NCBI GenBank assembly: GCA_910585155.1 | Contig: CAJUEC010000005.1 | Location: forward strand, 1 to 64,000 | Length of the DNA stretch: 64,000 nt | Direction: 5' to 3' | DNA from: an uncultured Oscillospiraceae bacterium | GTDB taxonomy: Bacteria; Bacillota; Clostridia; Oscillospirales; Oscillospiraceae | In this document: positions 1 to 8,507 of the stretch, one piece after another | How positions within the stretch are numbered: position 1 is the first letter of the stretch | Layout of the letters: the number at the start of each line of letters is the position of its first letter | Notes under the pieces: model-generated | Databases searched by the model: none | What the model saw: the letters and a program-made list of their open reading frames with translations, nothing else | What the model was told of the DNA's origin: nothing | Translations under genes and position numbers: made by a program

Positions 1-851
1 TTCTCCCCCACGGTGGCGGAGATGGCGGACATGTCGCCGATGTGCTCCATCATGGCGGCGATGGCGATGGGGGCCATCACCAGGATGGAGGTGAGGTCAA
101 ACTTGGCAATGGAGCCGCCAAAGTCGGTGAAGAAGGGCTGGAGGCCGATGGGGCTGGAGGCGGCCACGGTGGAGAAGTCAATCAGCGGAACCACCTCGCC
201 GGCGGCGTCCAGCGCCGTGGCACCCATGGCGTTGGCGATGACGGCCACCACGTAGGAGCCCACCACGCCCAGCAGGATCGGGATGATTTTGATCATGCCC
301 TTGCCCCAGATGTTGGCGGCCACGATGATGGCCATGGCCACCAGGGCCAGCCACCAGCAGGTCTTGGCGTTGTTCACCGCGGAGGGGGCCAGGTTCAGCC
401 CGATGAGGATGATGATGGGCCCGGTGACCACCGGGGGCAGGAAGCGCATGACCTTCTTCACGCCCACCAGCCTGATGATCCCGGCCAGCGCCACGTACAG
501 CAGGCCGGCCACCACGATGCCGCCGCAGGCGTATTGCAGCTTTTCCGACGCCTCCATGGCGGCGTATTTGCCGGAGTCCAGCTTGGACACCGCCTCAAAG
601 CCCCCCAGGAAGGCGAAGGAGGAGCCCAGGAAGGCGGGCACCTTCAGCCGGGTGCACACGTGGAAGAACAGGGTACCGATGCCCGCAAAGAACAGGGTGG
701 TCTGGATGGACAGGGGCAGGCCGTAATTGTTCACCAGGATGGGCACCAGCACGGTGGCCCCAAACATGGCAAACATATGCTGAAGGCCCAGGATGAGCAT
801 CTTGGGCAGGCCCAGGGTGCGGGCGTCGCGGATGGGTTCTTGGTTGTTCAT
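1..851 (-). CDS. uraA: Uracil permease (NCS2 family), C-terminus cut by window edge
   Basis: This gene encodes a membrane transporter importing uracil by proton symport. The 283 visible codons hold the NCS2 hallmark LQHMFAMFGATVLVPILV near the N-terminus, several hydrophobic helices, and the start of the conserved substrate-site segment near IAAMMEHIGDMSA, where the window ends. UraA-type N-termini carry the QHMFAMFGAT motif, which favours uracil over xanthine as substrate. The ATG at 851 follows a GGGAGAGA Shine-Dalgarno sequence. The gene stands alone behind a 170-base leader that carries a small ORF and an intrinsic terminator, suggesting attenuation by pyrimidine supply. Family call is firm; substrate is inferred. 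Confidence 0.9.
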   Translation of the reverse strand, partial: MNNQEPIRDARTLGLPKMLILGLQHMFAMFGATVLVPILVNNYGLPLSIQTTLFFAGIGTLFFHVCTRLKVPAFLGSSFAFLGGFEAVSKLDSGKYAAMEASEKLQYACGGIVVAGLLYVALAGIIRLVGVKKVMRFLPPVVTGPIIILIGLNLAPSAVNNAKTCWWLALVAMAIIVAANIWGKGMIKIIPILLGVVGSYVVAVIANAMGATALDAAGEVVPLIDFSTVAASSPIGLQPFFTDFGGSIAKFDLTSILVMAPIAIAAMMEHIGDMSAISATVGE

Positions 852-901
852 ATTCTCTCTCCCTTTTCATTGGTATTGGGGCGGACGGGCTCCCCAGGCG
901 C

Positions 902-934
902 AAAAAAAGAGACAATCACCGAAAACGGCGACTG
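902..934 (-). terminator. Intrinsic terminator (attenuator) between leader ORF and uraA
   Basis: On the minus strand a 9-bp stem (arms 934-926 and 921-913, including two G-U pairs) with a four-base U loop is followed by CUC and seven U (908-902). It lies 4 nt past the leader ORF stop codon and about 50 nt before the uraA start, so it would stop transcription before the permease unless its folding is prevented. Confidence 0.75.
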
Positions 935-937
935 CCC

Positions 938-1003
938 TCACAGCGGAAAATAGAACGGGTAAGGCTGAGAGACAAGCGCGGACAAAGCCTGCGGTTTCAG
1001 CAT
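938..1003 (-). CDS. 21-residue leader peptide upstream of uraA
   Basis: A short ORF starts at ATG 1003 behind a very strong Shine-Dalgarno sequence (AAAGGAGGG) and encodes 21 residues ending PYPFYFPL. Its stop codon abuts the attenuator hairpin. The last codons lie in a U-rich stretch. The layout resembles the E. coli pyrBI leader, where a U-rich pause site couples UTP level to ribosome position over an attenuator; the resemblance is an inference from layout, not homology. Confidence 0.6.
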   Translation of the reverse strand: MLKPQALSALVSQPYPFYFPL

Positions 1004-1031
1004 ACCTGTTCCCTCCTTTTGTGTTCAGCCC

Positions 1032-1060
1032 ATCATGCCAAAAGCTGGCAGGGATTGCAA
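1032..1060 (-). promoter_or_regulatory. Predicted promoter of the uraA leader
   Basis: On the minus strand a TTGCAA -35 (1060-1055) and a CATGAT -10 (1037-1032) are separated by 17 bp. Transcription would begin near 1025, just before the leader-peptide ribosome site. Confidence 0.5.
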
Positions 1061-1074
1061 CCTGGAATATTGTA

Positions 1075-1105
1075 CGAAAACCGCCCGGAATATCCGGGCG
1101 GTTTT
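1075..1105. terminator. Bidirectional-looking intrinsic terminator after the ABC transporter
   Basis: CCGCCCGGA and TCCGGGCGG arms flank a short loop, with a T run on both sides. It lies directly downstream of the ATP-binding protein gene on the minus strand. Confidence 0.7.
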
Positions 1106-1145
1106 TACAAAACACGCCGCACCGCCCCAGGGGAGGGGCTCTCCC

Positions 1146-1868
1146 CTACAAAACCTTTGACAAAAATTCAATGGTACGCGCTTCCTTGGGGTGGGCGAAA
1201 AAGGCCTGGGGCTCGTTCTCCTCCAGGATGTGCCCCTCATCCATGAAGAGCACCCTTGTGCCCACCTCCCGGGCAAAGCCCATCTCATGGGTGACTACCA
1301 CCATGGTCATGCCCTCCTCGGCCAGCTCCTTCATCACGGCCAGCACCTCCCCCACCATCTCGGGGTCCAGGGCGGAGGTGGGCTCGTCAAAGAGCATCAG
1401 CTTGGGCTTCATGGCCAGGGCCCGGACGATGGCGATGCGCTGCTTCTGCCCGCCGGACAGCTGGGCGGGGTAGGCCTCCGCCTTCTCCGCCAGGTTCACC
1501 CGGCGCAGCAGCGCCGTGGCGGTGTCGTCCGCCTCCGCCTGGCTCATCAGCTTGGTGAGCACCGGGGCCAGGGTGATGTTTTTGCGGATGGTCATGTTGG
1601 GGAACAGGTTGAAGTGCTGGAACACCATACCCATCTGGCGGCGGATGGCGTTGATATCGGCCTTTGGGTCGGTGATCTCTGTGCCGTTGAAGGTGATGGA
1701 GCCGGAGGTGGGGGTTTCCAGCAGGTTGAGGCAGCGCAGGAAGGTGGACTTGCCCGAGCCGGAGGGGCCGATCACCACCACCTTCTCCCCGGGGGAGATG
1801 TGCTGGTCGATGTGGTCCAGCACCAAATGGCTGCCGAAGGACTTGGTCAGGCTTTTAACGTCGATCAC
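1146..1868 (-). CDS. glnQ: Polar amino-acid ABC transporter ATP-binding protein
   Basis: This 240-residue ATPase powers an amino-acid importer of the GlnQ/ArtP class. Visible motifs are Walker A GPSGSGKST (34-42), signature LSGGQ (137-141), Walker B LMLFDEPT (157-164) and the switch His in VVVTHEM (about 194). It overlaps the upstream permease gene by 14 bases and closes a three-gene operon of binding protein, permease and ATPase, followed by a terminator. The exact amino acid cannot be told from sequence; the symbol is a family label. Confidence 0.92.
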   Translation of the reverse strand: MIDVKSLTKSFGSHLVLDHIDQHISPGEKVVVIGPSGSGKSTFLRCLNLLETPTSGSITFNGTEITDPKADINAIRRQMGMVFQHFNLFPNMTIRKNITLAPVLTKLMSQAEADDTATALLRRVNLAEKAEAYPAQLSGGQKQRIAIVRALAMKPKLMLFDEPTSALDPEMVGEVLAVMKELAEEGMTMVVVTHEMGFAREVGTRVLFMDEGHILEENEPQAFFAHPKEARTIEFLSKVL

Positions 1869-2553
1869 TTTGACGCAGCCTCCCCTCGATTTTCTTGATG
1901 ATGAAGGTAAGCAGGTATACGATAGCCAAATAAAACAGGGCCGCCACCGTCATGGGGGCCAGGTAGTTGGCCAGATTCTGCCCGCTGCCTATGTTTTTGG
2001 CCGCGGCGGTCAGATCGTACATACCGATCATGCTGACGATGGAGGTCTCCTTGATCAGGGCGATGAGCTCGTTGCCAATGGAGGGGATCACGTTTTTGAT
2101 GGCCTGGGGGATGACGATGTACCACATGGTGGTTCCGGCGGACAGGCCAAGGGACCGCCCCGCCTCCGTCTGCCCGATGTCCACGGACAGGATGCCGCCG
2201 CGGATGTTCTCCGACACATAGGCCCCCGAGTTGATGCCAAAGGCGATGATGGCCGTGACCACCACGGGGAAGCCCCGGATGGCAAGCACCACAAAAGCCA
2301 TGATAAACAGCTGCAGGGCCATGGGCGTGCCCCGGATCACCGTGACATAGACGGCACAGATGAACTTGGGCACCTTCATCAGGGGGTTTTTCGAGGTGGA
2401 TATGCCCACCAGCGCCACAACCGTCCCCAGCACCAGCCCCAGCAGCGCCGCCCCCACGGAGATGGCCAGGGTCATCTGCAGGCCGGTCAGCATACTGTCC
2501 AGATATTTGGCGTTGGTGAAGATCAGAGTGAATTTTTCAAAGAAGGTCATCAT
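1855..2553 (-). CDS. Polar amino-acid ABC transporter permease
   Basis: This 232-residue membrane protein is the transmembrane subunit of the importer (HisM/GlnP family). It has about five hydrophobic helices and the EAA-type loop 'QTEAGRSLGLSAGTTMWYIVIPQAIKNVIP', which docks the ATPase. The N-terminal half has the typical GLQMTLAISVGAALLGLVLG start of the family. It sits between binding-protein and ATPase genes and overlaps the latter, implying translational coupling. A single permease gene suggests it works as a homodimer. Confidence 0.92.
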   Translation of the reverse strand: MMTFFEKFTLIFTNAKYLDSMLTGLQMTLAISVGAALLGLVLGTVVALVGISTSKNPLMKVPKFICAVYVTVIRGTPMALQLFIMAFVVLAIRGFPVVVTAIIAFGINSGAYVSENIRGGILSVDIGQTEAGRSLGLSAGTTMWYIVIPQAIKNVIPSIGNELIALIKETSIVSMIGMYDLTAAAKNIGSGQNLANYLAPMTVAALFYLAIVYLLTFIIKKIEGRLRQSDRR

Positions 2554-2622
2554 TCCACCGGCTTTCCACTATGCTGCGCGGCGGGACAGTGCCAAGGGGT
2601 ACCGTCCCGCCGCGATCCGCGC

Positions 2623-3522
2623 TTATTCCAGACCCATGTGCTTCATCACCAGGTCGTTGATGCCGTCCTCGCCCAGCTGGGCCAGCACGTCATTGATGGC
2701 CTTGAGCAGCTCGTCCTGGCCCTTGGTGACGCAGATGGCGTACTGCTCCTCGGTGGGGGCGACCGTACCGTCGCCGTTGTCATAGTACAGGGCGGCGCAC
2801 TCATAGCCGCTGTTCTTCTCCACGATGTAGGAGGCGGGCAGATAGTCCACCACCACCACGTCCACCTGGCCCGCGCCCATGGCGTCCACCGCCAGCTGGG
2901 CGTTGTCGTAGCGGGTCTCGGAGGCGCCGGTGTCCTTGAGCAGGCCGTCAAAGTCCTCGCCGGTGATCTCGCCGTTGACGTAGATGTCGCCGGTGGTGTC
3001 CGCCTGCACGCCGATCTTCTTGCCGGCCAGGGAGTCCCAGAGGATGTAGCCCACGTCGCCGTCCTTGCCGTCGGGGGTCATGGTCCCGGCGGGATAGACC
3101 ACATACTGCCCGGAGGTGAAGTAGGGGTCGGAGAAGTCCACCTGCTCCTTCCGGGCGTCGGTGATGGTGATGCCCGCCGCGCCCACGTCGGCCAGCTTGC
3201 CGGCGGAGACGGTGTCGATGATGGTGCCGAACTCCACGTTGGTGTAGGTGACCTCACGGCCCAGCTTCTCGCCCACCAGATTCATCACGTCCACGTCCAC
3301 ACCCACGATGTCGGTGCCGTCGTAGTACTCAAAGGGGGCGAAGTAGGCGTTGGTGTACACCGAGATGGCGGCGCCCTGGCTGGGCTCGGCGCTCTGGGTC
3401 TCGGGGGCCTTGGAGGGCTCGGCGCTGTCCTTGGCGCCCTGATCGGAGCAGGCGGCCAGGGCGGACACCATGGTCAGGGCCAGCAGAAGAGCCCCCAATT
3501 TCTTCATCAGTTTCATTTTCAT
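2623..3522 (-). CDS. Amino-acid ABC transporter substrate-binding lipoprotein
   Basis: This 299-residue secreted lipoprotein captures the amino acid outside the cell. A lipoprotein signal with lipobox SALAAC (Cys about residue 25) is followed by a Ser/Glu-rich linker and a type-2 periplasmic-binding fold (SBP_bac_3), with segments such as GTIIDTVSAGKLADVGAAGITIT. It is the first gene of the operon, with a clear promoter upstream. Two closely spaced ATG codons are possible; the first has GGAG four bases away and the second has it ten bases away. Confidence 0.92.
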   Translation of the reverse strand: MKMKLMKKLGALLLALTMVSALAACSDQGAKDSAEPSKAPETQSAEPSQGAAISVYTNAYFAPFEYYDGTDIVGVDVDVMNLVGEKLGREVTYTNVEFGTIIDTVSAGKLADVGAAGITITDARKEQVDFSDPYFTSGQYVVYPAGTMTPDGKDGDVGYILWDSLAGKKIGVQADTTGDIYVNGEITGEDFDGLLKDTGASETRYDNAQLAVDAMGAGQVDVVVVDYLPASYIVEKNSGYECAALYYDNGDGTVAPTEEQYAICVTKGQDELLKAINDVLAQLGEDGINDLVMKHMGLE

Positions 3523-3545
3523 TCATCTCCATAACAGTTTGCGGT

Positions 3546-3607
3546 CACACAGGGGATCCGCCCCCGTGTGTGAAACAGATTATAAACGTTATGCAGAAGA
3601 AATGCAA
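3546..3607 (-). promoter_or_regulatory. Promoter of the amino-acid ABC operon, with hairpin at the transcript start
   Basis: On the minus strand TTGCAT (3607-3602) and a consensus TATAAT (3584-3579) are 17 bp apart. Immediately downstream, 3572-3546 forms an imperfect inverted repeat (CACAC..GGGG against CCCC..GTGTG) that would sit at the extreme 5' end of the mRNA; it could be an operator or an mRNA-stabilising hairpin. Confidence 0.7.
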
Positions 3608-3727
3608 GGGAGATCTTCAAGAAACCGGAAAAAAGCGGCGTTTTCATCGTTTTGACGGACATTTGACGGATAAACATACATTTTTATGCAATATTCTTGT
3701 ATGCTCTTCCAGGGCCAGGTAGCAACA

Positions 3728-3752
3728 GCGCCGCCGGGAGCCCCGGCGGCGC
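3728..3752 (-). terminator. Hairpin downstream of rny
   Basis: A GC-rich 25-base inverted repeat lies just past the rny stop codon. The T run after it is poor, so termination may be weak. Confidence 0.45.
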
Positions 3753-3757
3753 TTGCT

Positions 3758-5305
3758 TTACTTGGCATATTCGATCGCCTTGGTCTCCCGGATCAGATTC
3801 ACCTTGATCTGGCCGGGGTACTCCAGCTCGTCCTCAATCTTCTTGGCAATCTCCCGGGCCAGCAGCACCATGCGGTCCTCCGAGATGGTCTCGGGGTTGA
3901 CCATGATGCGCACCTCCCGGCCCGCCTGGATGGCGTAGGCCTTGTCCACCCCGGGGAAGGAGGAGGTGAGCTCCTCCAGCTTCTCCAGCCGCTTGATGTA
4001 GTACTCCACATTCTCCTTGCGGGCGCCGGGGCGGGCGGCGGAGATGGCGTCGGCGGCCTGGACCAGGCAGGCCACGATGGTCCGGGCCTCCACGTCGCCG
4101 TGGTGGGCCTCGATGGCGTGGATCACGTTCTCGCTCTCCCGGTACTTCCGGGCCAGCTCCACGCCGATCTGCACGTGGGAGCCCTCCACCTCGTGGTCGA
4201 TGGACTTGCCCAGGTCGTGGAGCAGGCCGGCCCGCTTGGCCTCGGCCACGTTGACGCCGATCTCGGCGGCCAGCAGCCCCGCCAGCTGGGACACCTCGAT
4301 GGAGTGGTTGAGCACGTTCTGGCCGTAGCTGGTGCGGTAGTGCTGGCGGCCCAGCAGCTTCACCAGCTCGGGGTTGAGACCGTGGACGTTGGTCTCGAAG
4401 ACGGCCCGCTCCCCCTCGGCGCGGATGGTGGCGTCCACCTCCCGCTTGGCCTTCTCCACCATCTCCTCGATACGGGTGGGGTGGATGCGGCCGTCCAGAA
4501 TCAGCTTCTCCAGGGCCAGCCGGGCGATCTCCCGGCGCACCGGATCGAAGCAGGACACGGTGATGGCCTCCGGGGTGTCGTCAATGATCAGGTCCACCCC
4601 GGTCATGGTCTCCAGGGTGCGGATGTTCCGGCCCTCCCGGCCGATGATCCGCCCCTTCATCTCGTCGTTGGGCAGGGGCACCACGGACACGGTAGCCTCC
4701 GCCACGTGGTCGGCGGCGCAGCGCTGGATGGCCAGGGCGATCTGCTCCCTGGCGTAGGTCTCCGCCTCCTCCTTATAGCGGGTCTGAATCTCCTTCAGCT
4801 TCAGGGCCTGCTCATGGGTGACGTCGTCCTCCAGCTGGTCGATGAGGTAGCGCTTGGCCTCCTCCACGGTCAGGCCGGAGATGCGCTCCAGCAGCTCCAG
4901 CTGGCTGTTTTTCAGCCCGTCCAGCTCCTGCTTTTCCTCCTCCAGCTGGGCGATGCGGGCGCTGACGTTCTCCTCCTTGCGCTCCAGGTTCTCCAGCTTG
5001 CGGTCCAGGTTCTCCTCCTTAGAGTTCAGCCGGTTCTCCTGGCGCTGGATCTCGCCCCGGCGGTCCTTGACCTCCTTGTCAAACTCGCTGCGGGCCTTCA
5101 GGATTTCCTCCTTAGCCTCCACGGTGGCCTCCCGCTTCTTGTTCTCGGCGCTTTTGATGGCGTCGTTGATGATACGGCGGGCCTCCTCCTCGGCGGAGCC
5201 GATCTCCCGTTCGGCGGCGGCCTTCCGACGCTGGTAGCCTAGGAAAAAGCAGACAAGCCCCACCAGAACAGCGATGATTGCGGTTACGTAGACTGGCACT
5301 TGCAT
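3758..5305 (-). CDS. rny: Ribonuclease Y
   Basis: This membrane-anchored endoribonuclease starts mRNA decay in Gram-positives. The protein (515 residues from ATG 5305) has an N-terminal transmembrane helix, a long charged coiled coil (about 25-190), a KH domain with IIGREGRNIRTLE, and an HD domain with LLHDLGKSIDHE. Length matches the family. A GTG four codons upstream (5317) is also in frame, but it sits only one base from the AGGAGG; the ATG is 13 bases away, so the start is not certain. The gene is monocistronic with a leader of about 160 bases. Confidence 0.95.
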   Translation of the reverse strand: MQVPVYVTAIIAVLVGLVCFFLGYQRRKAAAEREIGSAEEEARRIINDAIKSAENKKREATVEAKEEILKARSEFDKEVKDRRGEIQRQENRLNSKEENLDRKLENLERKEENVSARIAQLEEEKQELDGLKNSQLELLERISGLTVEEAKRYLIDQLEDDVTHEQALKLKEIQTRYKEEAETYAREQIALAIQRCAADHVAEATVSVVPLPNDEMKGRIIGREGRNIRTLETMTGVDLIIDDTPEAITVSCFDPVRREIARLALEKLILDGRIHPTRIEEMVEKAKREVDATIRAEGERAVFETNVHGLNPELVKLLGRQHYRTSYGQNVLNHSIEVSQLAGLLAAEIGVNVAEAKRAGLLHDLGKSIDHEVEGSHVQIGVELARKYRESENVIHAIEAHHGDVEARTIVACLVQAADAISAARPGARKENVEYYIKRLEKLEELTSSFPGVDKAYAIQAGREVRIMVNPETISEDRMVLLAREIAKKIEDELEYPGQIKVNLIRETKAIEYAK

Positions 5306-5500
5306 CTTGGGTTCCACACCTCCTGTTTCTCATTTTTCTTGATAAAAATATGCAAAATAAGACGCGATGCGCAACGCCGCGCACCGCGATAACCGAAAAA
5401 CCGCCCGCCCGTACCCAACGACGCCGGACGCGGACGCAGTATTTGAGAGTCACAAATCTATGAACAGATTTATATAGAAGACGCCAAAACGGCGCTGCAA
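5306..5500 (-). promoter_or_regulatory. rny promoter and leader
   Basis: On the minus strand TTGCAG (5500-5495) and TATATA (5476-5471) are 18 bp apart. The leader downstream contains a GC-rich inverted repeat around 5361-5391 (CGCGATGCGC against GCGCACCGCG) and no recognisable riboswitch. Confidence 0.45.
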
Positions 5501-5627
5501 ACGCTCAAAACGCGGGAAAACCCCTGCGGTTTTTCGAAATTATCCTTCCTCATTGTAAAGGTATCCGTCTTTCCTGTCAAGTGGAAACTGAAAGATATTT
5601 CTGGCAGGGAGGGATAAAAAAGGAACC

Positions 5628-5791
5628 GCTGTCAAAAAGTACACTTTTTGGCAGCGATTGATGTCGCTGTAATATAACACAATCTGCTGGATTTTGCAAG
5701 GACTTTTTTCCCAAATCACACAAAGAAATTGAGAAATTCTTCCGCTCCGGCAGTTCTGACGGAATCTGCTAAAAAGTGTGCTTTTTTGCAG
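5628..5791. promoter_or_regulatory. Gene-free stretch with two related A/T-cored palindromes
   Basis: The 580 bases between rny and the glycosyltransferase gene hold two look-alike inverted repeats: 5628-5655 (arms of 13 bases with one G-T pair, two-base centre) and 5766-5791 (CTGC/GCAG outside, AAAAAG/CTTTTT inside). Both share an AAAAAGT-N-ACTTTTT-like core. They resemble paired operators more than terminators, because a T run is absent after the second and the first has too tight a loop. No protein was recognised here. Confidence 0.35.
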
Positions 5792-5889
5792 CATATTTTT
5801 AGCCGGGCAGGCGGTTTGCCCTGAAAAGAACGGGGCAGAATTTCCTGAGACGCTGTGCCAACGCCTTGGTGCGGCGACTGAAGGGATGA

Positions 5890-7329
5890 ATGGCATTGAA
5901 CGCGGAGCGTATTTCTGTCTTTTTGGTCCGATGTATGCTGGGGCTGTTCCTGGCGCTCATGGCGCTGGGGCTGGCGCTGGGAGCTCTTCAGACGGCGCAG
6001 CAGACCCAGGCCTTTCTCTGCGGGCTTCTGGCCGCGGCGGCGCTCCTGTTCCTGCTGCCCCGCGCCGCGGCGGCGGTGGCCCAGGCCGGAACCGGGCGGG
6101 CCCTTTTGGCGCTGTGCCTGGCCTGCCTGCTGGTCAAGGGCGCCTGGATTTTGCTGGTGCGGCCGGAGCCCGCCGGTGACTATATGGTTTTCTGGCAGTG
6201 CGCCAACGCCCTGACCCTGCCCGAGACCCTGTTCAACGGCCGCTATGTGGCGCTGTTCCCCCACATATACGGCTATTCCCACTTCCTCAGCCTGTTTATC
6301 CGGCTGTTTGGCCCAGGCGAGCTGCTGGCCCAGATCCTCAACGTGGGGCTCAGCGTCCTCTCCGGGTGCCTCCTGTTCGCCCTGGCGTACCGCTGGATCG
6401 GGCTGGAGGCGGGCATATCCGCCTTCCTGCTGTGGATCCTGTGCCCCTCTCAGACGGTCTACAACAGCTTTGTGCTGTCCGAGCCCTACTATACCGCGCT
6501 GCTGCTGGTCTTTCTGGCGCTGGTCACCCAGCTGTACCACGCCGGGCCGGAGGACCGCCGCCAACCGCTCTGGGGTCTGGCCGCCGGCGGGCTGGCCGGG
6601 CTGGTCCTGCGGGCGCTGAACGGGGCGCGGCCCATCGCGGCGGTGCCCATCATCGCCCTGGCCATCTGGGCCGTCTGCCTGCGCCGCCCCCGGGGGGGGC
6701 GGGGCTGGCGGCTCTGGCTGCCCTTCCTTGCCGCGCTCATGGCCGTGTACCTTGCCGCCGGCCCCCTGTGGAACGCCGCCGTGGAGCGCGCCGCCGGCGA
6801 GCCCCCCGCCTCCGTGCCGGGCTTCAACCTTCTGGTGGGGCTGAACCGGGAGTCCGCCGGCATGTGGAACGAGTCTGACAGCCAGCGCCTGGCGTTCTAC
6901 AGCGGCCAGCCCGGAGCTACCGCCCAGTCCGCCCAGGAGGCGCTGCTCCGGGAGGCGGCGGACCGGGCCGCCGCCGACCCGGGGGCCATCCCCGGCCTGC
7001 TGCTGGACAAGCTCCGGGTGTTTCTTGGCTCCGACCACGCCTGCGTGCTGTACGCGGAAACGGTGCTGCGGCACCGGGACCTCTTCACCTTCATCTGCAA
7101 CACATTTTACTATGCCGCCGTGCTGCTCTCCCTGGCCGGGGCGGCGGTCCTCTTCCGAACGGGTGAGCGGTCCGCCGCCCTCCTGCTCCCCCTCTACGCC
7201 CTGGGCCTCACCCTGGCCCAGCTGCTGGTGGAGGTGGCCCCGCGCTACCACTACTCCCTGATTCCCATGTTCCTGCTGACCGCCCAGTATGCCCTTTTTG
7301 GACGGCGCGGCGGGCGGGAGGCCCCCTGA
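5890..7329 (+). CDS. GT-C fold membrane glycosyltransferase (PMT/ArnT-like)
   Basis: The 479-residue protein is an integral membrane protein with about ten hydrophobic helices. An Asp in AGDYMVFW (about residue 97) falls in the first large outward loop, as the catalytic Asp does in lipid-phosphate-sugar glycosyltransferases, followed by FPHIYGYSHFLSLFIRLFG, typical of the PMT_2/ArnT superfamily. It probably moves a sugar from a polyprenyl-phosphate donor onto a surface polymer or protein; the acceptor is unknown. The ATG follows GAAGGGA. It stands alone between two oppositely oriented neighbours and ends in a strong terminator. Confidence 0.7.
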   Translation: MALNAERISVFLVRCMLGLFLALMALGLALGALQTAQQTQAFLCGLLAAAALLFLLPRAAAAVAQAGTGRALLALCLACLLVKGAWILLVRPEPAGDYMVFWQCANALTLPETLFNGRYVALFPHIYGYSHFLSLFIRLFGPGELLAQILNVGLSVLSGCLLFALAYRWIGLEAGISAFLLWILCPSQTVYNSFVLSEPYYTALLLVFLALVTQLYHAGPEDRRQPLWGLAAGGLAGLVLRALNGARPIAAVPIIALAIWAVCLRRPRGGRGWRLWLPFLAALMAVYLAAGPLWNAAVERAAGEPPASVPGFNLLVGLNRESAGMWNESDSQRLAFYSGQPGATAQSAQEALLREAADRAAADPGAIPGLLLDKLRVFLGSDHACVLYAETVLRHRDLFTFICNTFYYAAVLLSLAGAAVLFRTGERSAALLLPLYALGLTLAQLLVEVAPRYHYSLIPMFLLTAQYALFGRRGGREAP

Positions 7330-7336
7330 ACCCCGC

Positions 7337-7372
7337 AAAAAGGGCTCTCCGGCATTGCCGGAGAGCCCTTTT
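7337..7372. terminator. Bidirectional terminator
   Basis: GGGCTCTCCGGC and GCCGGAGAGCCC arms lie between an A run and a T run, separating the convergent glycosyltransferase and tandem GNAT genes. Confidence 0.85.
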
Positions 7373-7404
7373 CAGCCCCTCAAGGGGGCCGGTACACGCC
7401 TCTG

Positions 7405-8349
7405 CTACAGCGGGCAGGCCAGCATGGCCCCCAGCTCCAGCTCAAAGCCCAGGGCGCGGTACATCCCCACGTCCCCGGCGGAGCAGCCCACCGTCAGGCT
7501 GGCCATGCCCCGCTCCCGGCACCAGTCCCGGGCGGCGCAGGCCAGCAGCCGGGCCGCCCCCCGGCGGCGGAAGGGGGGCTCCACATAGAAATCGTCGAAC
7601 ACCCCGGTCTCGCAGCAGGCAAAGGTGGACCAGCAGGGGGCGGCGGAGCACATACCCACCGCCCGGGTCCCCCGCAGGGCCAGGAAGAAGGCGATGCGCC
7701 CCTCCCGGAGGGCGGCGGCCAGCCGCTCTTTTTTCTCCTCGGTCAGCGGCTCCTCGCTGATCTCCGCCAGGAAGCTGTTCTCCAGCTTGCGCAGCTGCCA
7801 GCCCAGCCGGGGGTCCTCCGGGTCCGTCAGCCGCTCCACCGTGAGGGGCAGCGTCTCCTCCGGCGGAAGCAGCATACAGGGCTTGCCCCACTCGTCCACC
7901 CCGTTGGGCGCGAAGCCCAAGCGGGCCCAGAACCGCCGCCTGCGCTCCTCCTCGGCGTTGAGCTCGAGGTAGGCCGCCCCCCGTTCCCGGGCCCAGGCCA
8001 GCAGGGCGTGGGCGCAGGCTGTGCCCGTGCCGCCGCCCCGGAATTCCGGCTCCGCCCAGAACTCCATGATAAACCACTTGCCGTCCTCGCTGGGGTAGGC
8101 GGCGGACATGGCGCAGCCGATCTCCGCCCCGTCCCGCAGGAAGGCCAGATAGTACAGCGGGTCCGTCTCCCGGGCGTGAAGCCGTTCAATTGTAGCGCGG
8201 TACTCCTCCCCCAGGAAGTAGTCCAGGTACTCCTCCCGGTCGGGCTCGCCCTCGGGGAACATATCCCGGCGGAAGTAGGTGTACAGCCTGTCCCAGAATC
8301 GGGCGGTCTCCTCCTGTGTGGTCAGTTCCTTGATGGTGATTTCGCTCAT
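7405..8349 (-). CDS. Tandem GNAT-domain acetyltransferase
   Basis: The 314-residue protein has two GNAT-like halves. The first carries the acetyl-CoA loop region EFRGGGTGTACAHALLAWA (about 103-121), the second EPPFRRRGAARLLACAARDW near the C-terminus, followed by a canonical MYRALGFE helix-strand. Two-domain GNATs of this sort acetylate small amines or antibiotics, but the substrate cannot be read here. The start at 8349 was chosen because GGAGGATG lies at normal spacing; a longer frame reaching 8400 has no ribosome site. Either domain may be catalytic, and the second has the more typical motif. Confidence 0.75.
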   Translation of the reverse strand: MSEITIKELTTQEETARFWDRLYTYFRRDMFPEGEPDREEYLDYFLGEEYRATIERLHARETDPLYYLAFLRDGAEIGCAMSAAYPSEDGKWFIMEFWAEPEFRGGGTGTACAHALLAWARERGAAYLELNAEEERRRRFWARLGFAPNGVDEWGKPCMLLPPEETLPLTVERLTDPEDPRLGWQLRKLENSFLAEISEEPLTEEKKERLAAALREGRIAFFLALRGTRAVGMCSAAPCWSTFACCETGVFDDFYVEPPFRRRGAARLLACAARDWCRERGMASLTVGCSAGDVGMYRALGFELELGAMLACPL

Positions 8350-8445
8350 GTTGACATCCTCCTCAAAATATTGGAGGGTCAGATGCCGTGGACCCTCCAC
8401 GCACGGTTCATTTTCATAAAAACCACCCTTTCCATATCAGATTCG

Positions 8446-8485
8446 CAAAAATCAGAGCTGCCGGACCACTCCGGCAGCTCTGATT
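8446..8485 (-). terminator. Terminator after apbE
   Basis: ATCAGAGCTGCCGG and CCGGCAGCTCTGAT arms are followed on the minus strand by five T. It lies just past the apbE stop codon. Confidence 0.85.
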
Positions 8486-8507
8486 ATATGACTTGGCTGG
8501 CGGCCTG

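Noticed and set aside
895..960. PyrR-binding site in the uraA leader
   Set aside because: A TCC...TGTGAGG stretch recalls the PyrR consensus, but two extra bases break the motif and the expected anti-antiterminator stem was not found.
5540..5896. 118-codon minus-strand frame between rny and the glycosyltransferase gene
   Set aside because: It lacks a ribosome site, covers both palindromes and has a composition unlike coding DNA of this genome.
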